Part shown: positions 23,382 through 31,724 of the stretch, piece after piece | Layout: the number at the start of each line of letters is the position of its first letter | Position numbering within the stretch: position 1 is the stretch's first letter | Assembly: GCA_003644895.1 (NCBI GenBank) | Contig: QNDO01000001.1 | Location: 1 to 37,138 of the forward strand | Length of the DNA: 37,138 bases | DNA from: Candidatus Hydrothermota bacterium | GTDB lineage: Bacteria > Hydrothermota > Hydrothermia > UBA1063 | Reading direction: 5' to 3' | Position numbers and translations under genes: made by a program | The notes under the pieces: model-generated | The model's input: the letters and a program-made list of their open reading frames with translations, nothing else | What the model was told of the DNA's origin: nothing | The model's database searches: none

Positions 23382-24935
23382 ATGATACTAATAGGAGGAA
23401 TTGTAGCAGGAATCATAGTTGGTTTTGTTCTTGGTTTTTTTTATTTTAAGTTGATCCATAAGAAAAATATAGAAGAAGCTTATGGAACCAGGGAAAAAAT
23501 TATAGAAGAAGCAAGGAGAGAAGCAGCAAATATCAGAAAACAAGGTGAGATTCAAGCTAAAGATTACTGGTTTAAAGAAAGAAGAAAATTTGAAAAAGAG
23601 ACTTATGAAATAAGAAAGGAACTGGATCGAGAAAAGAAAAAACTGGAGGAAAAAGAAAATCAGCTTGAGAAAAAGAATGAGGCCCTGTCTCGAAAAGAGA
23701 GGGATTTGAAAAATTTTGAAATGGAACTTAAAGAAAGGGAGAGGGTCCTAAAAGCCAAAGAGGAAAGACTGAATGAACTCCTAGAGGAGGAGGCCAGGAG
23801 ACTAGAAGAAGTTGCAAGACTCACGAGAGAGGAGGCCAAACAAGAATTACTCCGAAGTCTGGAACAGCAAGCTAGATATGAAGCTGCTCAGCTGATATAT
23901 AGAATTAGAGAGGAAGCTAAGGAAAAGGCAGAAAAAGAAGCAAGGGAAATAGTTGTTCAGGCAATACAACGGGTAGCAACGCCTCTAGTTCAGGAAAATA
24001 CCATCACTGTGGTTCCCATTCCTTCTGATGATCTAAAAGGTAGGATTATTGGAAGGGAGGGTAGGAATATAAGAGCCTTTGAATCTGCAACTGGTGTGGA
24101 AGTTATAATTGATGATACACCTGAAGCAGTTATACTTTCTTCCTTCGACCCCATCAGAAGGGAAAAAGCCAAACTGGCCCTGGAAAAATTAATACAGGAT
24201 GGAAGAATTCACCCTGCAAGAATAGAAGAAGTAGTCCAGAAGGTTGAAGAGGAATTCGAAGATCACTTAAAGGTTATTGGTGAAGAAGCTATGGTAGAGC
24301 TGGGATTGGGAGGATTTCATGTAGAATTATTAAGGCTTGTGGGGAAAATGAAATTCAGGACCAGTTATGGCCAAAATCTTCTTCAACACTCCAAGGAGGT
24401 TGCATACATAGCTGGGATTATGGCAGGAGAACTCGGACTTTCTGTTGAACTTGCGAGGAGGGCTGGACTTCTACATGATATTGGAAAAACTGCAGATGAA
24501 AGTTACGAGGGCCCTCACGCCCTAGTAGGTGCACAGATCGCCAAGAAATTTGGAGAAAACGACCTTATAGTAAATGCTATAGCCTCGCATCACGGTGAGG
24601 AGGATGCCAAGAGCCCCATTGCAGTACTTGTGCAGGCAGCAGATGCCATTTCTGGCGCAAGACCTGGTGCACGAAGGGAGAGCATAGAGGCCTATATAAA
24701 GAGAATCGAAAAGCTAGAGGAAATCGCTGCAGGATATACTGGTGTTGAAAAGGCTTATGCCCTCCAGGCCGGAAGGGAGATAAGAATAATAGTGGAAGCC
24801 GACAAGGTAAGTGACACAGATGCCTTCAATCTAGCAAAACAAATAGCACAAAAAATAGAAGAGGAAATAGACTTCCCCGGTCAGATTAAGGTTACAGTTA
24901 TCAGAGAGACAAGAGCAGTGGAGTATGCCAGGTGA
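23382..24935 (+). CDS. rny: Ribonuclease Y
   Basis: A 517-residue membrane-anchored endoribonuclease that starts mRNA decay. Order of domains: an N-terminal helix (about 3-24), a long charged coiled coil (about 30-200), a KH domain with LKGRIIGREGRNIRAFESATG (about 210-270) and an HD domain with LLHDIGK (about 360-370) and ASHHGEE. All metal-binding HD residues appear present. It is preceded by GGAGGTAAGGAG and followed by ymdB with a four-base overlap, a well-known pairing. Confidence 0.97.
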   Translation: MILIGGIVAGIIVGFVLGFFYFKLIHKKNIEEAYGTREKIIEEARREAANIRKQGEIQAKDYWFKERRKFEKETYEIRKELDREKKKLEEKENQLEKKNEALSRKERDLKNFEMELKERERVLKAKEERLNELLEEEARRLEEVARLTREEAKQELLRSLEQQARYEAAQLIYRIREEAKEKAEKEAREIVVQAIQRVATPLVQENTITVVPIPSDDLKGRIIGREGRNIRAFESATGVEVIIDDTPEAVILSSFDPIRREKAKLALEKLIQDGRIHPARIEEVVQKVEEEFEDHLKVIGEEAMVELGLGGFHVELLRLVGKMKFRTSYGQNLLQHSKEVAYIAGIMAGELGLSVELARRAGLLHDIGKTADESYEGPHALVGAQIAKKFGENDLIVNAIASHHGEEDAKSPIAVLVQAADAISGARPGARRESIEAYIKRIEKLEEIAAGYTGVEKAYALQAGREIRIIVEADKVSDTDAFNLAKQIAQKIEEEIDFPGQIKVTVIRETRAVEYAR

Positions 24936-25714
24936 TAAGGATTCTCTTCATCGGGGATGTTGTTGGAAAGCCGGGAAGAAGAGTAGTTAGAAGTTTACTA
25001 CCCGAGATTAAAGAACGTTATAAGATTGATTTTACCATTGCCAACGGCGAGAATGCAGCGGGGGGTGCAGGTCTCACCAGAAAGGTTGCGGATGAGCTAC
25101 ATAATTATGGCATTAATGTCCTGACAAGCGGTAACCACATTTGGGATAATAGAGATATTTTCAGTTTTATAGACAGTGTTGATTGGGTATTGAGGCCCTA
25201 CAATTATCCTCCTGAAGCACCAGGGAGGGGGTATGGAGTTTTCGAATCCAGAAGGGGGATACATATTGCTGTTATTAACATAATGGGGAGACTTTTCACA
25301 GGTTATTTTGACTGTCCCTTCCGGGCTATTGAAAATGTGTTGGAGAAAGACCTTCCCGAAATCAAAATTATAGATTTCCATGCAGAGACCACGGCTGAGA
25401 AACAGTCTTTTGCTTTTTATGTAGATGGAAGAGTTACTGCTGTAATAGGTACACATACTCATGTCCAAACTTCAGATGCGAGAATTTTACCTAAGGGGAC
25501 TGCTTATATTACTGATGTGGGGATGACGGGGGGACTTAACAGTGTAATAGGAGTTAAAAAAGAACTTTATATCAAACGATTTAAGACATTATTACCCGTT
25601 GCGTTTGAACCATCAAAGGAGAGATTGGGACTTGAAGGGGTTGTTCTTTCTCTGGAGGAGGCTTCTGGTAAGGTGATAGATATATTTTCCATAAGGGAAC
25701 TCTTGGATGAATAA
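24932..25714 (+). CDS. ymdB: YmdB-family metallophosphoesterase
   Basis: A 260-residue calcineurin-like phosphoesterase of the YmdB/TIGR00282 family, which hydrolyses cyclic nucleotides or related phosphoesters. Metal-binding motifs: GDVVGKPGRR, NGENAAGG, SGNHIWDN, DFHAETTAEK and GTHTHVQT. It starts with GTG, overlapping the rny stop (GTGA). The rny-ymdB pair is conserved in many bacteria and suggests a role in RNA turnover signalling. Confidence 0.93.
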   Translation: MIRILFIGDVVGKPGRRVVRSLLPEIKERYKIDFTIANGENAAGGAGLTRKVADELHNYGINVLTSGNHIWDNRDIFSFIDSVDWVLRPYNYPPEAPGRGYGVFESRRGIHIAVINIMGRLFTGYFDCPFRAIENVLEKDLPEIKIIDFHAETTAEKQSFAFYVDGRVTAVIGTHTHVQTSDARILPKGTAYITDVGMTGGLNSVIGVKKELYIKRFKTLLPVAFEPSKERLGLEGVVLSLEEASGKVIDIFSIRELLDE

Positions 25715-25729
25715 AGGTAAACTTTCCAA

Positions 25730-26773
25730 TTGATTGAAGAAGTAAAAGATTATATAAAAGAGCTTGGTATTGAGATTTTTGCTATAATAAAACCCCTTGA
25801 TTTTAGTTTTCGGAAAGATTATCTCATCCGATGGATTTCAAGCAGATTTCATGGAGAAATGGATTATATGGCCAGGAATCTGGAAAAAAGACTCTCACCT
25901 GAAAAACTGTATCCCGAGGTCAAAAGCATTTTGATTGTTGGAATTCCCTATGACACTCTAAGATGGAATGATATAGATAAGAAAGGTAGAGGCTTAATTT
26001 CAAAGTATGCAATCCGCAGAGATTATCATAGAGTCATCAAGAAAAAATTGAAAAAAATTCTGTCCTTTTTGAGAGAGAAAAATTCAGAAATTCAAGGTAG
26101 AATTTACGTAGATTCTGCTCCGGTTCTTGAGAAAGAACTTGCAAGATTAGCAGGAATTGGGTTTATTGGTAAAAATACCATGTTAATCAGCAAAAAATTT
26201 GGATCGTATTTTTTCCTAGGAGAGCTTTTTCTAAATATAGAACTGGAGGAGATAAAACATCCACCTGTACCGCTTCTTTGCGTCTCATGTAAAAGATGTG
26301 TGGAGGCCTGCCCTAGCGAGGCCATTGTGAAACCTTACATACTGGATGCTTCCCGTTGTATAAGTTACCTTACAATAGAATATAGAGGAATAATAAAAGA
26401 TGAGCTGGAAAATCAGATGGGACAATGGATTTTTGGATGTGATGAATGTCAGGAAGTATGTCCATTTAATAGGAAGAATAAACCACTTGAAGTCAGTTTA
26501 ATACCTGATGAGAAAAGACTCGCCAATATAAAGCTAGAGGAGTTGATTTTACTCAGAAAAGAGGATTTTGAGGAGATCTTTAAAGGCACTCCGGTTAAAC
26601 GAGCAGGTTATGAGATGTTCATGAGGAATGTATTTATTGCTGCAGGTAATTCAGGTAAGAAGGAACTTCTTCAGAGTTTAAGAAAAAGAGAAAAAGATTT
26701 TCTACAAAACCCCATCGTTTACCATCATCTTTTAAGGGCAATTAAAAAGTTAGAAAATAACTGTTCTGAATAA
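25730..26773 (+). CDS. queG: Epoxyqueuosine reductase QueG
   Basis: A 347-residue cobalamin- and iron-sulfur-dependent enzyme that completes queuosine in tRNA. Two [4Fe-4S] motifs are visible: CVSCKRCVEACP (Cys184, 187, 190, 194) and Cys210 plus CDECQEVCP (Cys237, 240, 244). The N-terminal blocks HGEMDYMARN and YPEVKSILIVGIPY are typical. The start is a TTG at 25730, because later ATG codons would remove conserved sequence; AAAGG lies about ten bases upstream. It is the last gene of the operon that began with rplT. No other queuosine gene is in the window. Confidence 0.92.
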   Translation: MIEEVKDYIKELGIEIFAIIKPLDFSFRKDYLIRWISSRFHGEMDYMARNLEKRLSPEKLYPEVKSILIVGIPYDTLRWNDIDKKGRGLISKYAIRRDYHRVIKKKLKKILSFLREKNSEIQGRIYVDSAPVLEKELARLAGIGFIGKNTMLISKKFGSYFFLGELFLNIELEEIKHPPVPLLCVSCKRCVEACPSEAIVKPYILDASRCISYLTIEYRGIIKDELENQMGQWIFGCDECQEVCPFNRKNKPLEVSLIPDEKRLANIKLEELILLRKEDFEEIFKGTPVKRAGYEMFMRNVFIAAGNSGKKELLQSLRKREKDFLQNPIVYHHLLRAIKKLENNCSE

Positions 26774-26813
26774 TATCGTTATATACTCTCTTTGTTTTTC
26801 CGGACGAAATCCT

Positions 26814-26819
26814 TATAAT
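26814..26819 (+). promoter_or_regulatory. -10 box of a leaderless promoter for the ThiF/MoeB-like gene
   Basis: TATAAT ends six bases before the ATG at 26826, which places the expected transcription start at or next to the A of ATG. The -35 match (TTTGTT, 26791-26796) is weak. No ribosome site is present, in keeping with a leaderless mRNA. Confidence 0.6.
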
Positions 26820-26825
26820 TTTTGC

Positions 26826-27533
26826 ATGAGTGTGAGATACAGGAGACAGGAGATTATCAAGGGATTTGATCAAAATAAACTAAAAAAAGCACATGTGGCT
26901 GTTCTAGGTTCAGGTGGACTTGGGAGTGCAGCTCTTTATTATCTGGCTGCAGCTGGAGTGGGGAAAATTAGTTTTTACGATGCAGATAAGGTCGAGGAGT
27001 CAAATCTGAATAGACAAATCTTACATTTTAGTTCTGACATCGGCAGATACAAAGTGGATTCCGCTCTCTCTAAATTAAAAGACCTTAATCCTGAAATCGA
27101 GATAGAAGGGTATTCAATAAAGATTGATTCTGAGAGTATAAAAGAAATAGGAAAACCCGACATAATAGTAGATGCTCTGGATAACTTCAAAACCAGATTT
27201 ATTCTTAACGATTACGCTGTGAAGAATAGAGTTCCTTTTTTACATGCTGCGGTAGAATCCTTGGAGGGGAGACTCTCTTTTGTAGTGCCATTTGAAACAC
27301 CCTGTTTGAGATGTATCTACAAAGCTCTCCCTCCGAGGAGAGAGATTCCAGTACTCGGAGCAACAGCAGGAATACTTGGAACCATGGAAGCCATAGAAGT
27401 GATAAAATTTTTAACTGGGATAGGGAATACATTGAAAGGTCGCATGGCGATATTCAATTTCAAAACATGGGATGTTAGAATAATATATATGGAGAGGGAC
27501 CCCCATTGTGATATTTGTGGTATGCCCCGCTAA
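26826..27533 (+). CDS. ThiF/MoeB/HesA-family adenylyltransferase
   Basis: A 235-residue E1-like enzyme that would adenylate the C-terminus of a small ubiquitin-like sulfur carrier. The ATP-binding block VLGSGGLGSAALYYLAAAGVG, the arginine motif ESNLNRQILHF, the acidic block DALDNFKTRF and two zinc CxxC pairs (CLRC and CDIC) are visible. No MoaD/ThiS-like carrier or rhodanese gene is near, so molybdopterin, thiamin and other pathways cannot be told apart. It appears to be a separate transcription unit with a leaderless promoter. Confidence 0.9.
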   Translation: MSVRYRRQEIIKGFDQNKLKKAHVAVLGSGGLGSAALYYLAAAGVGKISFYDADKVEESNLNRQILHFSSDIGRYKVDSALSKLKDLNPEIEIEGYSIKIDSESIKEIGKPDIIVDALDNFKTRFILNDYAVKNRVPFLHAAVESLEGRLSFVVPFETPCLRCIYKALPPRREIPVLGATAGILGTMEAIEVIKFLTGIGNTLKGRMAIFNFKTWDVRIIYMERDPHCDICGMPR

Positions 27534-27545
27534 CATTTCTTCAAC

Positions 27546-27570
27546 GTCAATAGTATATTATACCATTGAC
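27546..27570. promoter_or_regulatory. Palindrome over the -35 box of the small membrane-peptide gene
   Basis: A 25-base palindrome centred on T27558 in which 11 of 12 pairs match. The outer arms GTCAAT and ATTGAC and the inner arms GTATA and TATAC are perfect. It covers five of the six -35 bases of the promoter at 27566-27594. It may be an operator; as RNA it could also form a hairpin 13 bases after the ThiF-like stop. Confidence 0.55.
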
Positions 27571-27594
27571 ATTTCGATAACACATAAGTATAAT
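27566..27594 (+). promoter_or_regulatory. Consensus promoter of the small membrane-peptide gene
   Basis: TTGACA (27566-27571), exactly 17 bases and TATAAT (27589-27594) form a perfect sigma70 consensus. The expected transcription start (27600-27602) coincides with the beginning of the inverted repeat at 27603. Confidence 0.85.
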
Positions 27595-27602
27595 AACACT
27601 GT

Positions 27603-27838
27603 GAGGGCGCCGGTAGAAGTGAAGGGTTTCTAAAAAGGAGGTGTATTATGTGGCAAGTATGGATTAGTTTCATAATTTCATTAATACTGTTCATTGTAGG
27701 ACTTGTTCAGCATGTTAATATAATTTACTGGCTGGGCTTTCTCATAGTTGCCATTTTGACTCTCTGGACAGCCCTTACCAAAAAGTAATTTTTGAGAATT
27801 TAGTTCCCAGAGAATTTTCCTCCCATACCGGCGCCCTC
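27603..27838 (+). repeat. 13-bp perfect inverted repeat enclosing a small membrane-protein gene
   Basis: GAGGGCGCCGGTA (27603-27615) and TACCGGCGCCCTC (27826-27838) are perfect reverse complements, 210 bases apart. The left arm lies at the expected 5' end of the transcript and the right arm is followed by TTTAAATTTT, so the RNA could be closed end to end by a GC-rich stem with a terminator-like end. CCTCC at 27819-27823 can also pair with the GGAGG of the ribosome site. No flanking target duplication is seen, so a transposable element is less likely. Confidence 0.75.
27648..27788 (+). CDS. Small two-helix membrane protein
   Basis: A 46-residue protein with two hydrophobic helices (about residues 4-21 and 26-43), tryptophans near the membrane borders and a Lys-Lys end. 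The first residues are MWQVWISFIISLILF and the last LWTALTKK. AAAAAGGAGG lies six to seven bases before the ATG, so translation is well supported. The alternation of W-rich ends resembles SPW-repeat proteins, but this is a weak resemblance from memory. Small hydrophobic proteins on structured RNAs also include type I toxins. The function is unknown. It has its own strong promoter, a palindrome over the -35 box, and lies inside the end-paired repeat. Confidence 0.75.
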   Translation: MWQVWISFIISLILFIVGLVQHVNIIYWLGFLIVAILTLWTALTKK

Positions 27839-27846
27839 TTTAAATT

Positions 27847-27875
27847 TTGAGTATTTTTATCTTCTTCATTATACT
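27847..27875 (+). promoter_or_regulatory. Leaderless promoter of cmk
   Basis: TTGAGT (27847-27852), 17 bases and TATACT (27870-27875) precede the ATG (27882) by only six bases. The expected transcription start is the start codon itself, and there is no ribosome site. Confidence 0.7.
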
Positions 27876-27881
27876 ATTTTC

Positions 27882-28571
27882 ATGCCTCATACCAACCTCA
27901 AAATCGCCATTGATGGACCCGCAGGATCTGGAAAAAGTACCACAGCAAAACTTGTTGCGAAAGCTTTAGGCCTTCTTCCCATCGATACAGGTGCCATGTA
28001 TAGGGCTGTAGCCCTAAAGGTTCTAAGAGAGAAAATTGACCCTCATGATGAAGAGAAAGTGGTGGAGATTGCAGGAAAGGTAAATATAGAGCAAAAACTT
28101 GAGAATGGAGAAATTCATACATATCTAGACGGTGAGGATGTATCCACTGCCATCAGAACGCCCGAAGTAAACAACACTGTTTCTATAATCTCTGCATATC
28201 CCGGCGTAAGGAAAAAGATGGTGGAATTACAACGGAAATTGGCAAAAGCAGGAGGAGTTGTGCTGGAAGGAAGAGATATTGGAACTGTTGTTTTACCTGA
28301 TGCAGACTTGAAGGTTTATATGATAGCATCTCTTGAGGAAAGAGTCAGGAGAAGGTTGAAGGAGTTAAAGGAAAAGGGCATGGATGTGAGTCTTGAGGAT
28401 GTAAAGCAGGAGATTCTTATGAGGGACGAAATGGACTCAAAAAGAGAATACTCCCCCTTGAAAATTCCAGAAGATGCTTTTATACTGGATACCACCAATC
28501 TTACGGTGGAAGAACAGGTAGAAAAAATTCTAAAGGAGGTAGAAAGGCGCTTCGGCCTAAAGAGGAGATGA
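27882..28571 (+). CDS. cmk: Cytidylate kinase
   Basis: A 229-residue kinase that converts CMP/dCMP to the diphosphates. The P-loop IDGPAGSGKSTTAKLVA is at residues 9-25, DTGAMYRA follows at about 36-43, and VLEGRDIGTVVLPDADLKVY and the lid region with RRRLKELKEKG are present. It leads the cluster cmk-plsC-ispH-rpsA, an order found in many bacteria, and overlaps plsC by ATGA. Its mRNA is probably leaderless. Confidence 0.96.
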   Translation: MPHTNLKIAIDGPAGSGKSTTAKLVAKALGLLPIDTGAMYRAVALKVLREKIDPHDEEKVVEIAGKVNIEQKLENGEIHTYLDGEDVSTAIRTPEVNNTVSIISAYPGVRKKMVELQRKLAKAGGVVLEGRDIGTVVLPDADLKVYMIASLEERVRRRLKELKEKGMDVSLEDVKQEILMRDEMDSKREYSPLKIPEDAFILDTTNLTVEEQVEKILKEVERRFGLKRR

Positions 28572-29176
28572 GTTTCAAATGGAAACTCGCAAGGATATTA
28601 TTATATTTACCTTTCAAAATATTGTTCCGTTATAAAATTATTGGCAAGAAAAATATTCCACTAAGAGGACCGGTAATAATTTGTCCCAATCATACCTCTT
28701 TCTGGGATCCACCACTGGTAGGATGGGCTTCACCCAGAGAAGTGTATTTTTTAGCCAAAAAAGAACTTTTCACCACGTATAAGATTTTTGGAAAATTTAT
28801 AGAGTTTTACAACTCTATTCCTATAGACAGGAGCAGTTCTACTCAAGCTGTAAAAAAGGCAGTGGAGTTATTAAATGAAGGAAAAGCAGTGGTTATCTTT
28901 CCCGAGGGCACAAGAAACAGAACTAAAAATAAATTGTTGTTACCTCTTAAAAAGGGAGCGACAATGATTGCACTTAAAGCTAAAGCTCCAGTGATTCCTG
29001 CTTTCCTTTTTGAGAGCAAGGGAAGCTACTGGGATTGGATTCTGGGTAAGAGGGAGCTTAAAATAAGGTTCGGGAAGCCAATTTTTACCTATAATCTTGA
29101 ATACAATAAAGAGAATATAAATTATCTTACCAGAGAGCTGGAAGTAAGAATGAGGGAGTTGTATGCCAGAGGTTAA
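28568..29176 (+). CDS. plsC: 1-acyl-sn-glycerol-3-phosphate acyltransferase
   Basis: A 202-residue membrane-associated acyltransferase of phospholipid synthesis. The catalytic motif NHTSFWDPP (HxxxxD) is at about residues 41-49, and the substrate-binding motif FPEGTRNRT at about 113-121. An amphipathic N-terminal segment may attach it to the membrane. It lies between cmk and ispH, overlapping each. Confidence 0.93.
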   Translation: MSFKWKLARILLYLPFKILFRYKIIGKKNIPLRGPVIICPNHTSFWDPPLVGWASPREVYFLAKKELFTTYKIFGKFIEFYNSIPIDRSSSTQAVKKAVELLNEGKAVVIFPEGTRNRTKNKLLLPLKKGATMIALKAKAPVIPAFLFESKGSYWDWILGKRELKIRFGKPIFTYNLEYNKENINYLTRELEVRMRELYARG

Positions 29177-30044
29177 GCTTGCATCTGAATACGGTTTCTG
29201 TTATGGAGTTGAACGGGCTTTAGAGATAGTGGAGAAGATGAGAAAAAAGGGAGTGGAATTTGATACCCTCGGTCCTATTATTCATAATCCACAGGTAGTT
29301 GCTGAACTTGAGAAGAAAGGAATAAAAGCGGTGGAAAGGATCTATGATACCCCTAAACCTTATATTCTTATTAGAACCCACGGCGTTCCTCCCAATGTGT
29401 ATAAAGAAGCAGAGAAGCTGGGTAAAAAGATTATTGATGCCACCTGTCCTTTTGTTGCCAATGCGCAGAAAATGGCCAGAAAGTTCCAGGATGAGGGATA
29501 TCTTGTTGTAGTTGTGGGTAAACAACATCACCCGGAGGTTAAAGGGATTGTAGGGAACACGAACGGAAAGGCAATTGTAGTGGGTTCAGGAGAGGAAGCG
29601 AAAAAGGTAGATGTGAGGGGGAAAAAAGTAGGAGTAGTAGCACAAACAACCGTGAGACTGGACCTGGTGCAGGAAGTGATAAGTGAGTTCCTCGAAGACG
29701 CAAAAGAGGTGCGGTTCGCAAATACAAGGTGCAATACCACTCAGAAAAGGCAGGATGAAACCCGAGAGATGGCAAAAGAAGTGGATGTGATGGTTATTGT
29801 GGGTGGGAAGAATAGCTCCAATACGCGGAGACTGTATGAGATTGCAGCGAAAAATTGTAAAAGAGCTTATCATATTGAAAAAAAAGATGAATTAAGGAAA
29901 GAATGGTTTTATAATATAGATAAAGTTGGAGTCACAGGAGGGGCATCTACACCTCCTGAGATTGTGAGAGAGGTATATGAGGAGATAAAAAAAATTCTTT
30001 TTAAAGGAGGTACTTATGGAGGAGAGAAAGGTGATGGAGAATAA
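29163..30044 (+). CDS. ispH: 4-hydroxy-3-methylbut-2-enyl diphosphate reductase
   Basis: A 293-residue iron-sulfur enzyme, the last step of the MEP isoprenoid pathway. The three cluster cysteines are visible: Cys13 (GFCYGVERA), Cys95 (DATCPFV) and Cys190 (NTRCNTTQKRQ). The histidines of THG and HHPEVKG are also present. GAGGGAG precedes the ATG; it overlaps plsC by 14 bases and rpsA by 29. The ispH-rpsA adjacency is common, and the two are fused in some clostridia; here they are separate. Confidence 0.96.
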   Translation: MPEVKLASEYGFCYGVERALEIVEKMRKKGVEFDTLGPIIHNPQVVAELEKKGIKAVERIYDTPKPYILIRTHGVPPNVYKEAEKLGKKIIDATCPFVANAQKMARKFQDEGYLVVVVGKQHHPEVKGIVGNTNGKAIVVGSGEEAKKVDVRGKKVGVVAQTTVRLDLVQEVISEFLEDAKEVRFANTRCNTTQKRQDETREMAKEVDVMVIVGGKNSSNTRRLYEIAAKNCKRAYHIEKKDELRKEWFYNIDKVGVTGGASTPPEIVREVYEEIKKILFKGGTYGGEKGDGE

Positions 30045-31713
30045 TGAATTTGAATCCATGCTACAGGAGGCATTGAAAATTCCCCGAGAGGGTGAGATAG
30101 TGAAGGGGGTGGTAGTTAAAGTAACACCCCAGGAAGTATATATTGATATAGGATCAAAATCGGAAGGTGTTGCACCAAGGTATGAATTCAAAAACCCTGA
30201 TTTAAAACCCGGTGATGAAGTTTTTGTGTATATAGATACTTTAGATGGCAGAGATGGACGAACCATTGTTTCCAAGCACAAAGCAGATTTCCTCATGGCG
30301 TGGGATAGAATTAAAGATGCCTACCAGAATAATGAGACAGTAGATGCAAAAGTCCTCAGACAGGTGAAGGGGGGGTTAATAGTAGACGTTTTCGGTGTGG
30401 ATGCATTCCTTCCGGGATCTCAACTTGATGTCAAGAAGGTCAAAAGTATTCCTGCTTTTGTGGGAAAGAATATAAAAGTGAAGGTAATAAAATTAAACAA
30501 AGCTAGGAAAAACATAGTAGTATCAAGGAAAGAAGTAATAGAGGAAGAGATAGAAAAGCAGAGAGAGAGATTGCTTGGTATAAAACCTGGAGAGATCCTG
30601 GAGGGTGTTGTCAAAAATATTACAGACTTTGGAGTATTTGTTGATCTTGGAGGAGTAGATGGTCTTATACATATCTCTGATCTCTCTTGGACCAAGATAA
30701 ATCATCCAGATCAGGTTCTCAAAGTGGGGGACAAAGTAAAGGTTAAGGTTCTGGAAGTGGACCCCCAAAATCTTAAACTTTCACTGGGATACAAGCAGCT
30801 ACAGCCTCATCCATGGGAGGCAGTTGCTAAGAAGTACCCCATAGGCTCCATTGTGAAGGGTATAGTGAAGCGTATTGTGGATTATGGAGTTTTTGTAGAA
30901 CTTGAGTCCGGAGTTGAAGGCCTGGTACATATTACTGAGATGAAATGGGGCAAACCGCCGGCTCATCCATCTGAACTGGTAAAAGAGGGAGATAAGGTTA
31001 ACGTGGTGGTTTTGAATGTGGAAGTGGAAAAACAGAGAATTTCACTGGGTATGAAACAGGCGGTTCCGGATCCCTGGTCCCTCATTGAAGAAAAATATCC
31101 TGTGGGTTCTGTGGTTAAGGGGGTTGTTAAAGACTTTGGAAATTACGGAGCTTATATTGAGATTGAAGAGGGAATCGAAGGATTTCTGCACATCGGCGAT
31201 ATTTCATGGACCAAGAGATTCAAGTCGCCTGAAGAGGCTTTAAGAAAAGGTCAAAGATTGAGACTCAAGGTTTTAAACATTGATAAAAGAGATCGCTTTC
31301 TCGAACTGGGATTGAAACAGCTCAGGCCCAGCCCATGGGACGAAATCATTAAAAGGTTGCAGCCTGGTACAGACCTTAAGGCAGAGATCGTGGAAGTAGG
31401 AGAAAGAGGAGTTATTGTGGAGGTAGATAAAGGACTTGATGGTTTCGTACCTGCTTCACAACTTCAGAAGAAAGGTTCTCCAAAGGAAAATTACAAAATT
31501 GGTGAGGAACTTAACCTTAAGGTGCTACGAGTGGAGCCCCAGCGGAAGAGGGTGTTGCTGTCTGAAAGAGAATTTTATCGGGCTGAAGAAAAGGCGGAAA
31601 TTGCCAAATTCAAATCTGAGCCTGCAAAGATAAACCTGGGCGAGATATTAAAAGCAGAGCTCGAAAAATTAGAAGAATTACAAAGCCAGACAGAGGAGGG
31701 GGAGGGGCAATAA
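30016..31713 (+). CDS. rpsA: Ribosomal protein S1 (six S1 domains)
   Basis: A 565-residue RNA-binding protein with six S1 (OB-fold) repeats, beginning near residues 23, 108, 194, 279, 365 and 450 (for example GEILEGVVKNITDFGVFVDL and GSIVKGIVKRIVDYGVFVEL). Six repeats is the full number found in proteobacterial S1. It helps mRNA bind to the 30S subunit; the presence of leaderless mRNAs in the same window is of interest. Start ATG 30016 has AAAGGAGG five bases upstream. Its stop codon sits in a hairpin loop (31695-31724). Confidence 0.95.
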   Translation: MEERKVMENNEFESMLQEALKIPREGEIVKGVVVKVTPQEVYIDIGSKSEGVAPRYEFKNPDLKPGDEVFVYIDTLDGRDGRTIVSKHKADFLMAWDRIKDAYQNNETVDAKVLRQVKGGLIVDVFGVDAFLPGSQLDVKKVKSIPAFVGKNIKVKVIKLNKARKNIVVSRKEVIEEEIEKQRERLLGIKPGEILEGVVKNITDFGVFVDLGGVDGLIHISDLSWTKINHPDQVLKVGDKVKVKVLEVDPQNLKLSLGYKQLQPHPWEAVAKKYPIGSIVKGIVKRIVDYGVFVELESGVEGLVHITEMKWGKPPAHPSELVKEGDKVNVVVLNVEVEKQRISLGMKQAVPDPWSLIEEKYPVGSVVKGVVKDFGNYGAYIEIEEGIEGFLHIGDISWTKRFKSPEEALRKGQRLRLKVLNIDKRDRFLELGLKQLRPSPWDEIIKRLQPGTDLKAEIVEVGERGVIVEVDKGLDGFVPASQLQKKGSPKENYKIGEELNLKVLRVEPQRKRVLLSEREFYRAEEKAEIAKFKSEPAKINLGEILKAELEKLEELQSQTEEGEGQ

Positions 31714-31724
31714 GCTCCCCCTCC
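31695..31724 (+). promoter_or_regulatory. GC-rich hairpin with the rpsA stop and probable AUA start in its loop
   Basis: GGAGGGGGAG (31695-31704) pairs perfectly with CTCCCCCTCC (31715-31724); the ten-base loop is GGGCAATAAG. The rpsA stop TAA and an in-frame ATA of the next gene overlap in this loop, and the ribosome-binding purines form the 5' arm. There is no T-run after it, so it is more likely to regulate translation than to end transcription. Confidence 0.65.

Noticed and set aside
27603..27838. Miniature transposable element bounded by 13-bp terminal inverted repeats.
   Set aside because: No target-site duplication is visible, there is no second copy in the window, and the left arm coincides with the predicted transcription start, which favours an RNA stem.
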